A stretch of 64,000 nucleotides of DNA from Pseudopyrenochaeta lycopersici (taxonomy: Eukaryota; Ascomycota; Dothideomycetes; Pleosporales; Pseudopyrenochaetaceae). Shown piece after piece: positions 10,793-21,248 of the stretch (positions are counted from its first letter, which is position 1; each line of letters starts with the position of its first letter). The DNA lies in contig NHZP01000036.1 in the NCBI GenBank assembly GCA_003313425.1, positions 62,001 to 126,000 on the forward strand, given 5' to 3'. The position numbers were made by a program, and so were the translations under genes. The notes beneath the pieces were generated by a model. That model ran no database searches, was not told where the DNA came from, and saw nothing but the letters and a program-made list of their open reading frames with translations.

Positions 10793-11335
10793 TTGGTTCG
10801 CTCCCGGCTGTTGTCTGACGCCATTATCATGGGAGAGAATGAGCCTGAACTAGCCCGATTGGAGCCAACAGAGGCTCAACCGGAACTTCGGAAGAACTTT
10901 GACAGTGGAGGCGCATTTCCAATCGACAGCTCTAGCTCTAGCCATCAACTACGAATGAAGGGCGCAAGACAAAACGGTCTAGGCTCCAATCTACCTCCAC
11001 TAGCCAAGAACTGCTACGCAATAAAGACCGTCAATCAGAATGTCGTGATGAAAGCAACTTTAAAAAGGCGTGGCAAAACCCGGCAGTATGTGGAGAAAAG
11101 CTCGCAGACGCCCCTCACTTCCAGTCTTGCGTCTATCACAATGACGTTTTCACTCCCGCACCCGGAAATCGGTCCACCAGGGTGGTGGGCTGATGAAGAC
11201 TCTGCGGTCGAAGACGAGCTGCTTTACCAAGCGTTTGCTAAAAACCTTGTACAACTTGGGCAGGAACTGTTGATAGGTTTAGGGCCAAAGAGCTCTTCTA
11301 ATTGCGCGGAGAGCAATTATCGAACTACCTACTAG
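10793..11335 (+). CDS. Hypothetical protein, 180 aa
   Basis: I do not recognise it. The ORF is hydrophilic with a low-complexity Ser run near residue 47 and a Pro/Trp-rich stretch (LPHPEIGPPGWWADEDS) around residue 125. No signal peptide or membrane helix. A second M at residue 13 (MGENEPELARLEPTE) is a more likely start. Coding status rests on ORF length and composition only. Confidence 0.35.
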   Translation: MVRSRLLSDAIIMGENEPELARLEPTEAQPELRKNFDSGGAFPIDSSSSSHQLRMKGARQNGLGSNLPPLAKNCYAIKTVNQNVVMKATLKRRGKTRQYVEKSSQTPLTSSLASITMTFSLPHPEIGPPGWWADEDSAVEDELLYQAFAKNLVQLGQELLIGLGPKSSSNCAESNYRTTY

Positions 11336-11565
11336 TAGCATAAGAGTGAGAAGCTGCTATCTATATCCGTTTGAGGGAGGTAAGAATTTACGGATCTGGT
11401 TATTACTAGCGAGAAAGTATGATTGACAGCCATCGATACCGAATTCCGTATTAGCAAGAAGGTATTGTGGATCCACCAGATTGTTCTTTCTTCGTTCGAG
11501 AATTACCCTACTAACAGCGCATGACTTCTGCACGTACCAGCGCCAGCCGCGATTCTTTGTTAACA

Positions 11566-11832
11566 TCATTTCTCGTTCGTTTCTGCGCAGTATGCTGGCG
11601 GTGGCTCTAGAATGTTCTCTTTTATGCTTTTCTCACTTGGAGACACAGGGCGAACGCTGGTCATGTTTCCACGCTCTGCTTGATGTCTTTGCTGTCTCTT
11701 CCAGAAGAACATGCCTGACACAATGAGAACTGAACTACCAACGACAATGCTTATGATGATGATCCCAATTCTAGCGGTTTGTGGCGTTTGAGGCCGTTTA
11801 CCATACAATGGCCGTGAGTGTGTTGCCGGCAT
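11566..11832 (-). CDS. Single-pass membrane protein with C-terminal PPAY motif
   Basis: The ORF encodes 88 aa. A strong transmembrane segment (IGIIIISIVVGSSVLIVSGM, residues about 22-41) is followed by basic WKRQQRH, which predicts an N-out/C-in topology. The cytoplasmic tail ends with PPPAYCAE; PPxY is the binding site for WW domains of Rsp5/Nedd4-type ubiquitin ligases. I infer a possible small adaptor or cargo, but small fungal one-pass proteins of this size are also found without known role. No upstream exon is obvious. Confidence 0.5.
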   Translation of the reverse strand: MPATHSRPLYGKRPQTPQTARIGIIIISIVVGSSVLIVSGMFFWKRQQRHQAERGNMTSVRPVSPSEKSIKENILEPPPAYCAETNEK

Positions 11833-12111
11833 GCCGCGATATTTACGAGTGATGCGTGAGGGTGAGGTGGGAAATGAGGTATTAACGAGGTACTAGAGAG
11901 TGAGATGGTGTGTTCCATTAATCACTTCGAAGTTTTCAGTATTTATTAACTCCAGAGATGCTGAGGCGCACATATAACTATGTCATTTCATGTAATGACT
12001 GCAAATTATCACGCTAGCAACAGCCGTGTACACAGTGGCTGTATCTCTGCCTTTCTACTCTGAATCGTCTGCGCCCCAAATGTCCCCGGTAAGAACTATT
12101 AGCGTCGGCAG
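11833..12111. other. Intergenic, no gene seen
   Basis: No ORF of note. The sequence is presumably the promoter of the membrane-protein gene transcribed leftward. Confidence 0.35.
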
Positions 12112-12244
12112 GGCAGACTTGTCAACAAGCTAGCAGATCGACGGCTTGTATACGTAAAGAGGTAATTGTCCGCCGATATCCGGGTCGGGATTTCCTCCTT
12201 GAGTAATCAAGCCGTCGATCAGCTTGCTTGTTGACAAGTCTGCC
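12112..12244. repeat. 37-bp inverted repeat with 59-bp loop
   Basis: The arms 12112-12148 and 12208-12244 begin GGCAGACTTGTCAACAAGC and pair at 35 of 37 positions, around a 59-bp loop. It lies about 100 bp beyond the 3' end of the MFS transporter gene. It could be a small hairpin MITE or a transcribed stem-loop; no target duplication is evident. Confidence 0.8.
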
Positions 12245-12348
12245 GGAAGGAAACTCCCAAGTTCAGAAATTCCTTTTCTAGTTGTAGGTTATCTTTTATC
12301 TAAGCACGATGATCTGGACGCTATAGAAATGGAAATAACAGTTGACGT

Positions 12349-14242
12349 CTAAGTACTACGCCCTTCCATTCCATGAATGGGAACTACACTCTCCTTTGGC
12401 GCCTCATCTTGTCCGGAGAACCTGTGGGGTTTGTCTATACTGAATTTTCCGATCAACAAGCTCACAACCAACGCGCTTGCAGAGACTACGGTCATCATCA
12501 TGAATATGGACCGAAAGCTTTTCATAGCGAACTCCAACATCATGGCCTTCTTTGGGTCAGCGTCTGACATGGACCTAAGGGCGTAAAGTAGATCCCCAGC
12601 CCTGTGTGCACCACCAGAGGCATACCCCAGCGCTAGACTTTTGGGCATTGTGTTCTGCAGGATTACCCCAGATAGCTTCAACTTTGTCAGATGCATACCG
12701 GTGCACGAAAGGTAACAACTTACTGCAACGCCAAGCGGCATTCCTAGACTTCGCATAAACCCGTAGGTACTTGCAGCCATTGTCATGTCATTGCTCTTCG
12801 CGATCGCCTGGATTGCGACATTGACACCCGCTAAAACCATGCCATTTCCTATGCCAAAAATAACCAAGGCCACGGCGAAGACCACTCTTGTAGTGCGCAA
12901 ATTGAACAGTATAAAGACACCACAGGATGCAGTCGTGATGCTCCAACCGATCCAGATAGCCCATCGATACCGCCCATAGCGAGAAATCAGGAAACCGGGA
13001 ATAGCTGATCCAGGGACAAGAGAGAGCACCGCAGGAAAGAGATCTATTCCAGCCTGCGTGGGCGTGGAACCATGTATCGACATCTGATAGTAAGGTAGAT
13101 AATATAGGGCCGTGAAGAGCTGTACGAGTGTCAAACTGGAGGCTTCGCACAAGGAATAGACTGACTTACAATAAGACCGTTGATGAGAGCGCAATAAAGC
13201 GCGGCAATCGAACTCTTATTCGAAAATATTGCATTTGGCAATAGCTTGCTATCGATCTTCGCATGCATTTGCCAAACCACAAAAATAGCGAGGCCTGAGG
13301 AGCCCGCCAATATCGGGCCTAATGTCGACACGGACTTCCATGGATGTTGAATACCGCCCCACGAAATGCCGATGAGAAAAGTTGCCATGCCACCCAAAAA
13401 TAGCAGAGCACCAATCCAGTCCGTTTGCTTCCACGTTCGCACAAACTTGCGTTCATGGTCGGCGTCAAGGTCGAATAAGTAGATCGAAGCAAAACCGATC
13501 AAGCAAAGGGGAAAGTTGATGAAAAAACACCAGCGCCATGAGGCGCGTTCCACAAATAAGCCTCCAATAACGGGGCCAATGATGCTTCCGATCGCCCACG
13601 AGAGCACCACCATAGAAAAGTACTTGGAGCGCTGCCTCAACGGCACAATATCGCAGAAGATGACTTGTGCCAAACTTATGATACCTCCGCTGCCCACACC
13701 TTGTAGTGAGCGACCTGCCAGCAGAATTGTGAAGTTTTTCGCAACCGAGCAGAGAGTGGTACCGATAGTGAAGATGGCAAGAACCAGAATGAGCAATTTT
13801 TTTCGGCCAAAAGACTCAGACACGGAAGCAACGACTGGCTGGAAGACGGCCGAGGTGAGGAGATATGATGTACCTGTCCATGTGGCCTCGATGGAAGAAC
13901 CGTTAAGGGATTTCGCCATTTCCTATTGGCATGTTAGAACCAGGAGTTTGGCTGGAGCTCGAATCAATCGTCAAAGATCTCACCGGGAAGACAGTGACGA
14001 GAATCGTTGCATCGAGTGCCACCATCAACGATAGGAAGCTAAGGCAAGTCATGGCAAGCCAATCCTTCCTCTTTGGCGTGGCTGAAATCGGAAATTGGCT
14101 GTTAGCGGATGGGTTACATAGCTGAAGGCCCTTTTCCTCGTCTTCGGGATCTGTGCCAAATACTGTTAGCCTAGGGAATCATGCACCGTCTGTAATGTTT
14201 TGCGACGCCTCTTAATCGCTTACATGTAGGTTGCGGACTCAT
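12349..14242 (-). CDS. MFS transporter, DHA2 (14-TM) type, four exons
   Basis: Exons 14242-14224, 14162-13984, 13922-13170 and 13119-12349 join in frame to 573 aa. The introns are 61, 61 and 50 bp; the second has a clean TTCTAACAT branch. Exon 2 supplies TM1 with the family signature ALDATILVTVFP. Exon 3 has WTGTSYLLTSAVFQP, the motif-A-like ESFGRKKLLIL, RSLQGVGSGGIISL, and the antiporter motif-C-like GSIIGPVIGGLF. Exon 4 carries the C-terminal helices. The family exports drugs, toxins or siderophores by proton antiport at the plasma membrane; the substrate here is unknown. The first exon has only 19 coding bases and is the least certain part. No biosynthetic cluster genes are adjacent. Confidence 0.85.
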
Positions 14243-14784
14243 TGGGTCTGAAGCGTGGTTTGCTAGCGCAGCTATTTCCCACGACGATGATCTCAAAGCC
14301 TGATAGGTTGTCAGAGGGTGCACTTTATACCGGTAGTGTGTCGTCTAACGCAGTTAGCGAATAATTCGAATGTAATACAAAGCAAACACATCCATGTGCC
14401 CAAGGCTCCCGCAGTAAAGATAATGAGCAAAATCTGCACTGCTTCGATAGTGGAGGAAGAATTACAGCATGAATCCAACGTAGCAAAAATGATTCGACAC
14501 ACGGCTAGCACGCAACAGGTTCAAATTCAAACCCATGGGACTGCGAATGTCGCTATATAAACACCTTCCACACATTCGATAGAGGGATGAACTGCCGCTA
14601 TAAATACAGTACCAAGCCGTCATTTCGTCTGCAACGTGGGTTTCTATATGATGCCAATACTCATGCGCTTGAGCTTCCAGACCACTCTAGCTTGCCTTGG
14701 CTAGATGTTTCTCTTGCGCAAAAATATCCAAAGGGCACATCACATCTAATCACTCAGTTCAAGATGTTAGAGTATAATCACTCC
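14243..14784. other. Intergenic, no supported gene
   Basis: Short overlapping ORFs of up to 80 codons on both strands, none with recognisable features. Probably the MFS promoter and the RING gene's 3' side. Confidence 0.4.
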
Positions 14785-15630
14785 TTATACAGCACCATAG
14801 GGCCCTCCCTGTAACGCCCAGTATGGGAGCGGTGGCGTGGCTATGAAGTCTTCCAGTTGAACCGCGTACCTCAGCTGACGCTCCTCCAAAATGAGCTCAT
14901 GTATACTTGCATCCAGGGCCCAGAATTCGGGCATAATTTGATCTTGCTGCGCCCGTAACGAGTCACGTCTATCCCGCCCCTCCCAATCAGCTGATTCATA
15001 CTCCCCTCCTTGAACGCGCCTGTAATACTGAAGTTCGGCGTAGGTGAGCTCTTCGTCCTCTTGCACCAGGGTGCTCAATTCTTGAATAAGCATAAGACGC
15101 TGGCGCTGGATCCGGCCATTCTGCTCGAGGATCCTGAGTATACGATTCTCCTCAGACCAAGAGGCGGCTCTCGTATTTGACGCAGTGTCATGTGCCTGCT
15201 CATTTGCAATCTCGTCCCATAACAGCGGGGGCTGGATATGCTCAAAAGGATCACTGTTGGTCGTAAGATCATGGATATCGTCAGTGGAGTCTGGTTCCGC
15301 TGGCACAATGTAAAACACAACTCTGCACATTGGGCAGCTCGGACTTTTGACCAACCACTGATGCAAGCAAGTGTGGTGAAATCTATGCCGGCAGTGGGTC
15401 TCAACAATCTTCTCTTCAAGTGCATCCAGACAGATAGGGCAACGCTCATCCGAAGAAGGTGTGCTGGAAGGCGCAATCAAACTGTCACAGAAGAGATTTC
15501 CGAGGGTGGTGGAGTCCGGCATAGCGAGCTTGGGAGAAACAGCTATCGCAGACGTTGGAAACTGGCATCTTTCACTTACCTCTTGTTTACAAACCTTAGT
15601 CATTTGCATGCCTGCTGCTGAGTGCTGCAT
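14785..15630 (-). CDS. RING-H2 finger protein (putative E3 ubiquitin ligase)
   Basis: The ORF encodes 281 aa. Residues about 63-102 form a C3H2C3 RING: CPICLDALEEKIVETHC, then RHRFHHTCLHQWL, then CPMCR, with all eight zinc ligands present. The C-terminal two thirds are acidic and helical and carry no other domain I recognise. No transmembrane segment is seen, so it is probably a soluble E3. A possible 51-bp intron (GTAAGT... after KQE) would remove 17 residues near the N-terminus without changing frame, and M36 (MPDSTTLGNLF) is an alternative start. Confidence 0.75.
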   Translation of the reverse strand: MQHSAAGMQMTKVCKQEVSERCQFPTSAIAVSPKLAMPDSTTLGNLFCDSLIAPSSTPSSDERCPICLDALEEKIVETHCRHRFHHTCLHQWLVKSPSCPMCRVVFYIVPAEPDSTDDIHDLTTNSDPFEHIQPPLLWDEIANEQAHDTASNTRAASWSEENRILRILEQNGRIQRQRLMLIQELSTLVQEDEELTYAELQYYRRVQGGEYESADWEGRDRRDSLRAQQDQIMPEFWALDASIHELILEERQLRYAVQLEDFIATPPLPYWALQGGPYGAV

Positions 15631-15754
15631 TGCATAGTTACGTAAATACCATGTGTCCCGGTGATCCCCGTCACACAGCTGTGAGGAACTTTACCCTTTT
15701 ACCGGACATATCACGATGGGGAAGCCTGAAAAGTACAATGCAATATTCTTCCTA

Positions 15755-16634
15755 TTAAGTTGTTGCGTATACAGACCCTGTGAGGGACAATCTTGTGCCA
15801 CTAGCGCTGATCAAGAACTGATCGCTCTCCGTTCTTGGCGCAACCATATGATAAGCATATCGCTCGATCCAGTCCTGCTGGTCCATCCACGGCAGAACTG
15901 CCTGCAAGAAAGCATCCGCATCCCCTTCGGTCACACCGAGCTCTGTAATCCAGATTGGTTTGTTGAAAGCTTCATGCAAATTGATCATATACGTTTTGAA
16001 CGCCTCAGGCTCGTCCCACGCATACCAATGCGCGGCGATAAAGTCAATCTGGCAGTCGCTGCAGCTGGCCATGAAGTCTTTCAGCCAGTCGATGCCTTTA
16101 CCTGGCTCGGAGCCACTTGTGACTGCCGGCGAGCCGACCTTAAGGCCATGGACGGCGAAGGGCTCCAGGTGGTCCCGGTGGGCCTTCACGGCTCGAGCAA
16201 CATCCATGCATGCGCCCCCTCCGCTGTGAAGTTCTTAGCACAAGCACTGTCTATCTCAATACAGGAGCTCACCCGCAGTGGTCAGGTTCATTGAAGCTGA
16301 GGACGTGCTTTGATCGATAGTGTCGCTGAGCAAACGCAACGGCGTCGGACCACCCTTGCGTAAATACCAACTGGTCGTCGCGCAACATAGGAACGTATTC
16401 GAGATCGATGGCTTCTCCGTCTATGACGCCTTCCCAGTCATAAATCCAAGAGATTTGGTCGTAGCCTTTGAAGTAGTGTGTGTATTCTGCCCCAGGCCTT
16501 CCGCGATTCACAGGGTTATTCGCAGCCTTACCAAAGGCAAGACCTCGCTTCCCTCGGATAACGCGAGGCTCTACCGCCTCTGCTCCGATAATACTGGTTA
16601 GTCCCGCTAACAATATTGCAAAGGTAGGCTTCAT
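15755..16634 (-). CDS. Secreted glycoside hydrolase, GH128/Asl1-like
   Basis: Exons 16634-16273 and 16223-15755, with a 49-bp intron (GTGAGC...GTGCTAAG...TTCACAG), join to 276 aa. A signal peptide (MKPTFAILLAGLTSIIGAEA) is followed by a dibasic site (KR). The catalytic core has LSFNEPDHCG near residue 118 (probable acid/base Glu) and PIWITELGVT near residue 220 (probable nucleophile Glu), with FIAAHWYAWD between them. This is the fungal glycosyl-hydrolase catalytic-core family that includes GH128 beta-1,3-glucanases, thought to act on cell-wall glucan. The length is normal for a single-domain member. The upstream region and first codons are duplicated in inverted form at 9945-10488. Confidence 0.85.
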
Positions 16635-16856
16635 CGACACGAAAATGAAATCACTGCGCATGGCCTAAATGGGCGAGGGTGCGAACGACTCATAAACATG
16701 AGTTAGTCAACCGGCAGCAGGGATGACTATCGTGTGTCTAACCGGCTATGGCTACTCTTAGTAAACAATTTATTGATGACAGCTCAGGAAGATACAGAGA
16801 CCACACGATGAGCACACACGAACTCAATAGCAATGTCCGCCGAATACTCGTCAATC
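16562..16856 (-). repeat. Segmental duplication, intact copy
   Basis: This 295-bp block covers the first 24 codons and about 220 bp upstream of the GH128-like gene and is repeated in reverse at 9945-10488. It shows the empty site for solo LTR 2. Confidence 0.8.
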
Positions 16857-17400
16857 GTTATGCATCCACCCGCAGCGGAACAACCGCCGTAGCGGGAACA
16901 CAACCTCTAATTAAGTATTTCGAGTATACCTACGCAGATTTACTGAGTCACAGACATTATCGCACGATTATTCAGCCAATATAGCATATAATAGTAGGTT
17001 TCAGCTTGGATAATTATGCCAGTCTTAGGCAACTATCGAGGATCCGTATTAGCAACCGTTCGCGCACGATCTCCCTACACGACTTCTCACGCCGCTAGGT
17101 TAACAGATCATCGACCAATTAGCGGTTTCGTGATATGGTCGCAGCCGAGCACGATGCAGAAAGCTTCGTAGATGCAATTCTCTCCAATTCCGACACGGGC
17201 AAACCTGAGGTCATATATCTGCCAAAGCAGACATCGATAATCCCCGGAATCAGGTCTGGCCCATTGTGTTCGCATCACTTGTTATCTCCTGCCTAATCAC
17301 GAGCCTCGATATGTTCGAGAGTTTCGGAGCTATAGGGCGAAAGTTTGATTAAAAAATTATATACCTCTAGGCTTAGACGACACCTAGCCCGTGGAAGCGA
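16857..17400. other. Gap without a supported gene
   Basis: No ORF above about 60 codons. Many TA dinucleotides, perhaps decayed repeat sequence. Nothing structured is seen. Confidence 0.35.
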
Positions 17401-17439
17401 GGCTTCCGGGACGTTCTCCATTTATAAGGGAGTCGCCGC

Positions 17440-17515
17440 GTAGCTTATCGCAAGCGGGCCACCCCACCAGCCAGCTTGTGGCACCTTGCAAGCCGCACAA
17501 CTCAACCACATATCA
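17440..17515. mobile_element. Possible pogo-type transposon end
   Basis: The string GCAAGCGGGCCACCCCACCA here also occurs, nearly the same, just inside the left end of the pogo element at 47559 (GCGAGCGGGCCACCCCACCA). It lies about 200 bp beyond the C-terminal end of the decayed transposase that follows, so it may be the surviving end of that element. Confidence 0.45.
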
Positions 17516-17706
17516 GAGGTATATATAGGTATATATATAGATATTCAAGATCAACTAACTTAGCACATGTAGTATCCTTTTGGCACGTACGTGAGCTGTG
17601 CCCAGTCTCTCTATTTGACGCCTCTGACGACTAATCTGCTGCTCAGCATCGTGATGAGTTGATGAGTGGTTATCCAATACCGGATTAGCTGAGCCCCCTT
17701 CTTGAG

Positions 17707-18320
17707 CTAATTATCCGTCTCAATGATTGAGGCGGGTGATGAGATTTTGTGATGTCGAGACTTATCACATATTATCTTTGATTGAGGTTCAAGGTCACGT
17801 TCGCCACTTGGTGTCCTGGCCTCCCAGAGGGACTCAATACGACCTGGAGGTGTTGGCGTACGGAGCTGGACGCTGAGCTTTGACAGGAAAATGTCTGGCT
17901 GGAGAGGGACAAGTCCTGCGCCTCGAAAGACAGAGTAGATATTAGCTGCTGTGAACGCGCGATCAAAAGCTCTCTTGTATGCTGTCAAGAATTCGAGTTT
18001 AGTGACGTGGTTGATGAGGCTTCGGATCAGGCCTTCCACTCACGGCTGTACGCCTTCTATAATGGAGAGAAGCAGCCGAAGTCAAGTTGCTGGAGCAGAT
18101 GGGATGAGTGAGATGGCATGCAGAGCGTGTAGATGTTACAGGTCTCTTCGAAAGTCATGAGAGTGGGGCTCTCATGACTGTCAAGGATCAGAAGCCGACG
18201 TGCACCTACATCCCGATTCTTTGTATACCCACCAAAGTACTTGAGCCACTCAACTCTATGTCTACTTGTTGTCCACCCATCCGAGGGCATATCTGCAGTA
18301 AACTGTGGTATTCCAGGTTA
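17707..18320 (-). pseudogene. Pogo-type DDE transposase remnant
   Basis: Two broken frames show the conserved C-terminal half of a fungal pogo/Fot1-like DDE transposase. The right piece has GWTTSRHRVEWLKYF, RRLLILDSHESP (second catalytic Asp) and MPSHSSHLLQQLDFGCFSPL (third Asp). The left piece has VEGLIRSLINHVTKLEFL and FRGAGLVPLQPDIFLSKL. A frame break lies between them at about 18040-18060, and the N-terminal DNA-binding half is missing. It cannot encode an active transposase. Confidence 0.8.
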
Positions 18321-18628
18321 AGCGTGATTTCGTGATGAAGACACTCAGTACAGATAAGCCCTTGAAATTAAGGTCTCTGTCCCGAAACTTTCTGCGCTTT
18401 ACGATTGTTCTTGATTTTCTTCTTGTGTTCGTTAAGATAGAACGCATGAAACATGTCTCAAGATTTGTGATTGCTGCTTGTCAGCGATATGGATCGTAAC
18501 AGGCTCCTTTGTTGCCTACATTACGCAATGTCGTAATGGGTGTTCGAGACGCTTACATATCACTACTCATGTTAAGGCCATAGTCCCCCAGCAGCGGTCA
18601 ATATACTACAATACGAACACAGATCAAT

Positions 18629-19504
18629 ATGATCACCCAAAATGAGGTGTTCGAACTAATTCAATCCCAAACGAGCAATAAGGGTAAGCCAATAGCTCTT
18701 TCAAGTGATCAGGTCACTGGCCTATTGATGCAATTATACGACGAGAATCTAATTGGCGATCGACACTTCTACTCACAGGACAAACACGGTCTCCCAGTTG
18801 CCAAGATTTCTATATCTATAAGCGGCAAAGCTGCTTACTGCACGGTTGCGCGCGCAAACGTGTTCAACAAAAAAGACTGGGCAAAGGTGGAGCAGATGAA
18901 GGACTTCAAAGGCCAGAAGTGGCCACCAACGGCTATCAAGCATCTTCTACACCCCTCAGAGGGCGAGGAATGCGTCAAGTGTGAGAAAAAGGACCAACGT
19001 TGCCATTGCAGTTACAAAACCTGGCAAGCGAGCATGCACGACTTTTGGATGAACAACATTTCCCTTCGACCTGTCAACAGAAAAGGCATCGGAGGGTTTG
19101 CCAGGAATCTAATTTCGGCAAAAACACGTATTGGCGAGTATACTGGAATGATCTTGCCTGGAGCTGATGACCTTCCGGCCGATCGAATGCAATACCACTC
19201 TGAAATCTGCATCGGAGACTTCGACGAGTGCGATGAGACAGTAATCTGTGCTTGGGTGGATTCGACAACAACAGGGTCAGTAACTCGTTTCTTCAATCAT
19301 TCTTGCCAACCAAATGCCGAGATCTTCGAAGGGCGATGTGGCATGGGATATCGTATTTTATATGTTGAAGCAACGGAAGATATAGAAGAGGGTCATGAGA
19401 TCACGATCGATTACGGAGACAAGTGGTACACACAGCCAGATGACCTGTGTCACTACGGGAGTGGCTACTGCAAGAACCCAGGTGCTGTTCGACTCCCGGT
19501 GTAG
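18629..19504 (+). CDS. SET-domain protein (putative lysine methyltransferase)
   Basis: The single-exon ORF encodes 291 aa. The SET domain lies in the C-terminal half: KGIGGFARNLISAKTRIGEY (SET-N), RFFNHSCQPNAEI (the NHSCxPN motif for S-adenosylmethionine and the lysine channel), and EEGHEITIDYGDKWY (the ELxxDY-type motif). A cysteine-rich stretch precedes it (CVKCEKKDQRCHC), which may bind zinc as in pre-SET regions. The N-terminal 60 residues look like a small winged-helix-like fold (ALSSDQVTGLLMQLYDENLI), but that is a guess. The substrate, histone or not, cannot be told from sequence. It stands alone between a transposase remnant and a long gap. Confidence 0.8.
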   Translation: MITQNEVFELIQSQTSNKGKPIALSSDQVTGLLMQLYDENLIGDRHFYSQDKHGLPVAKISISISGKAAYCTVARANVFNKKDWAKVEQMKDFKGQKWPPTAIKHLLHPSEGEECVKCEKKDQRCHCSYKTWQASMHDFWMNNISLRPVNRKGIGGFARNLISAKTRIGEYTGMILPGADDLPADRMQYHSEICIGDFDECDETVICAWVDSTTTGSVTRFFNHSCQPNAEIFEGRCGMGYRILYVEATEDIEEGHEITIDYGDKWYTQPDDLCHYGSGYCKNPGAVRLPV

Positions 19505-21248
19505 CAGTGCTGAAACCAAAGTAATGAAGGGTGCGTTCAAACCCACCTTATCAGTGCAGCCGCATCGACGATGGTTGTTGTAAAAGGTTGGTTGTCTGAG
19601 GGCTAAATCGTGTTACATTCCATCACGTTGCCGCATGTTGCCGTCCCGATTGAGGCCCGCGTCTCTCCCCTTCCTCATGCTCGTGGCAAATTGATATGTC
19701 GGGGAGAGACTAACGTAACCCCCTGTACAACCCTGAGACCAGCCGTGAATGCCGCTCGTGCAGCGGTATACTGGTTTTTTTTCTAGAGTGCCATCACAGT
19801 GTCCCATTACGACGCTTGTTCATGATTGCGAGAAGAGGTCGTCTGATGGGGCTTGACCAAGTACTATACATCTAACGTTAGCAACCTGAGGACATAGTGT
19901 ATGTAATGCAGATTGCCACGACGATTGGCCTATTGAGTGTGATTGAACGTACGCACAAGCAAGCTACAAAGTGATGTGACTTTGAGGTACAATGCCAAGT
20001 GACTTAGTAAGACAGCCGTCTCATTCTCATATCAGCGGCGCCGCGTCTTCCAGTATCCGTACTGCGCCAGCTAAGCGCTTCGGCCATATGTGCAGAGTGA
20101 ATGAGACGCAATCACTCTGCTTCGCATGACCAACGCTACTGTTCTGCGCCCCGCACGGATGGAGAGAAGTAGGCTGCGGCTAGGTAAGCAGGGTCAGGAG
20201 TGGATCGACCCATGCAAGACCTGCTTCAACGCTGATCCAGGCATCATAAACCTGACGACCTCGCATTGTCAGAGGATGACTACTCATTCCGTTATAAATG
20301 CAGAGAAAGCGCATGTTCGACAAGCATCCTACGACTACAGTAGAATGGGTAGACGCGCGTTCCATTGCGCGTCCAGGCTCTTCTCCACCTTCACGAGCCT
20401 GCTGCAGAGCAGAAGAAGGATTCTCTCGCATCACCACATCCCCACGCTCCTGCTCCGGGCTGCTTGGCAACTCCAGAGGAGACGAATCATTGCCAGTGAA
20501 GCTGGGAGTGAGCATCGCATCACCTCTTCTAGCCGTCAAAACCGTGATGGACTCGGACCACGGGCTCGTTGCGCCCGGATACCACACAGGACATAGGGGA
20601 GGGAGCGCACCGGCACTAGACTCTCGTTGTCACCACTGAAGGCCACGTGGAGTCGCAGCAACCACACGTAAAGTCGTGCTGGAGACTTGCACGGCCTGGA
20701 TGAGAGATGGAGGCGTGCACTGCGCCCACTAAAGACCGCAAAGGCCGCCCTGAGCGATGGCATTCGGCTCCATGGGAAGTTGCAGCGGCAAGCATTCCTC
20801 AGGGACCAGTTGGCAGGACTGTAGAACAGGACCGAGGCTACGAGAATAGATCATTTGCCAACACCTGTCGATGAGTGAGGAACAGTTGGTCTATCGTACT
20901 TTACTTGCCATATACCCACATGCTAGGGTTTAGGCTTCGCTCTGATGCGTCAGACGAGATGTCGACGTCGAGACTAGCAGATGGCCGCCATCCATGGATG
21001 AGGTGTAAGCAAGGCTTGCGGGCTACCGTGTGCCACACTCCCACCATACTTGACGTAAGCTTCTTAGCAACGCTGACTACGAGCACGGATTCCTCCGATC
21101 CACTGCGATATATTTACGGCAGATATCTGAGGATGCATTGTGCTGTAGGCATCGAGCTTTGCCAACCGCTCTATATATACCTAGGAAATCTGTCCCTTCC
21201 TTGCACAGTGGTACCAGAAGCGACACGGGCCGGTTCCTCCGTTGCGCA
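19505..21248. other. 1.7-kb region with overlapping ORFs but no convincing gene
   Basis: Several ORFs of 100-156 codons overlap on opposite strands (for example 20126-20596 plus and 20180-20587 minus). None has a recognised domain. The minus frame has a Pro/Glu/Ser-rich stretch (SPLELPSSPEQERGDVVM) that could be coding, but frame and strand cannot be settled. The right end may hold upstream exons of the MscS-like gene. Confidence 0.35.

Noticed and set aside
16317..16668. Plus-strand ORFs opposite the GH128-like gene
   Set aside because: They are shadows of a well-supported minus-strand coding region.
20126..20763. Overlapping ORFs of up to 156 codons on both strands
   Set aside because: No domain, no consistent splice pattern, and no way to choose strand; left as an unresolved region.
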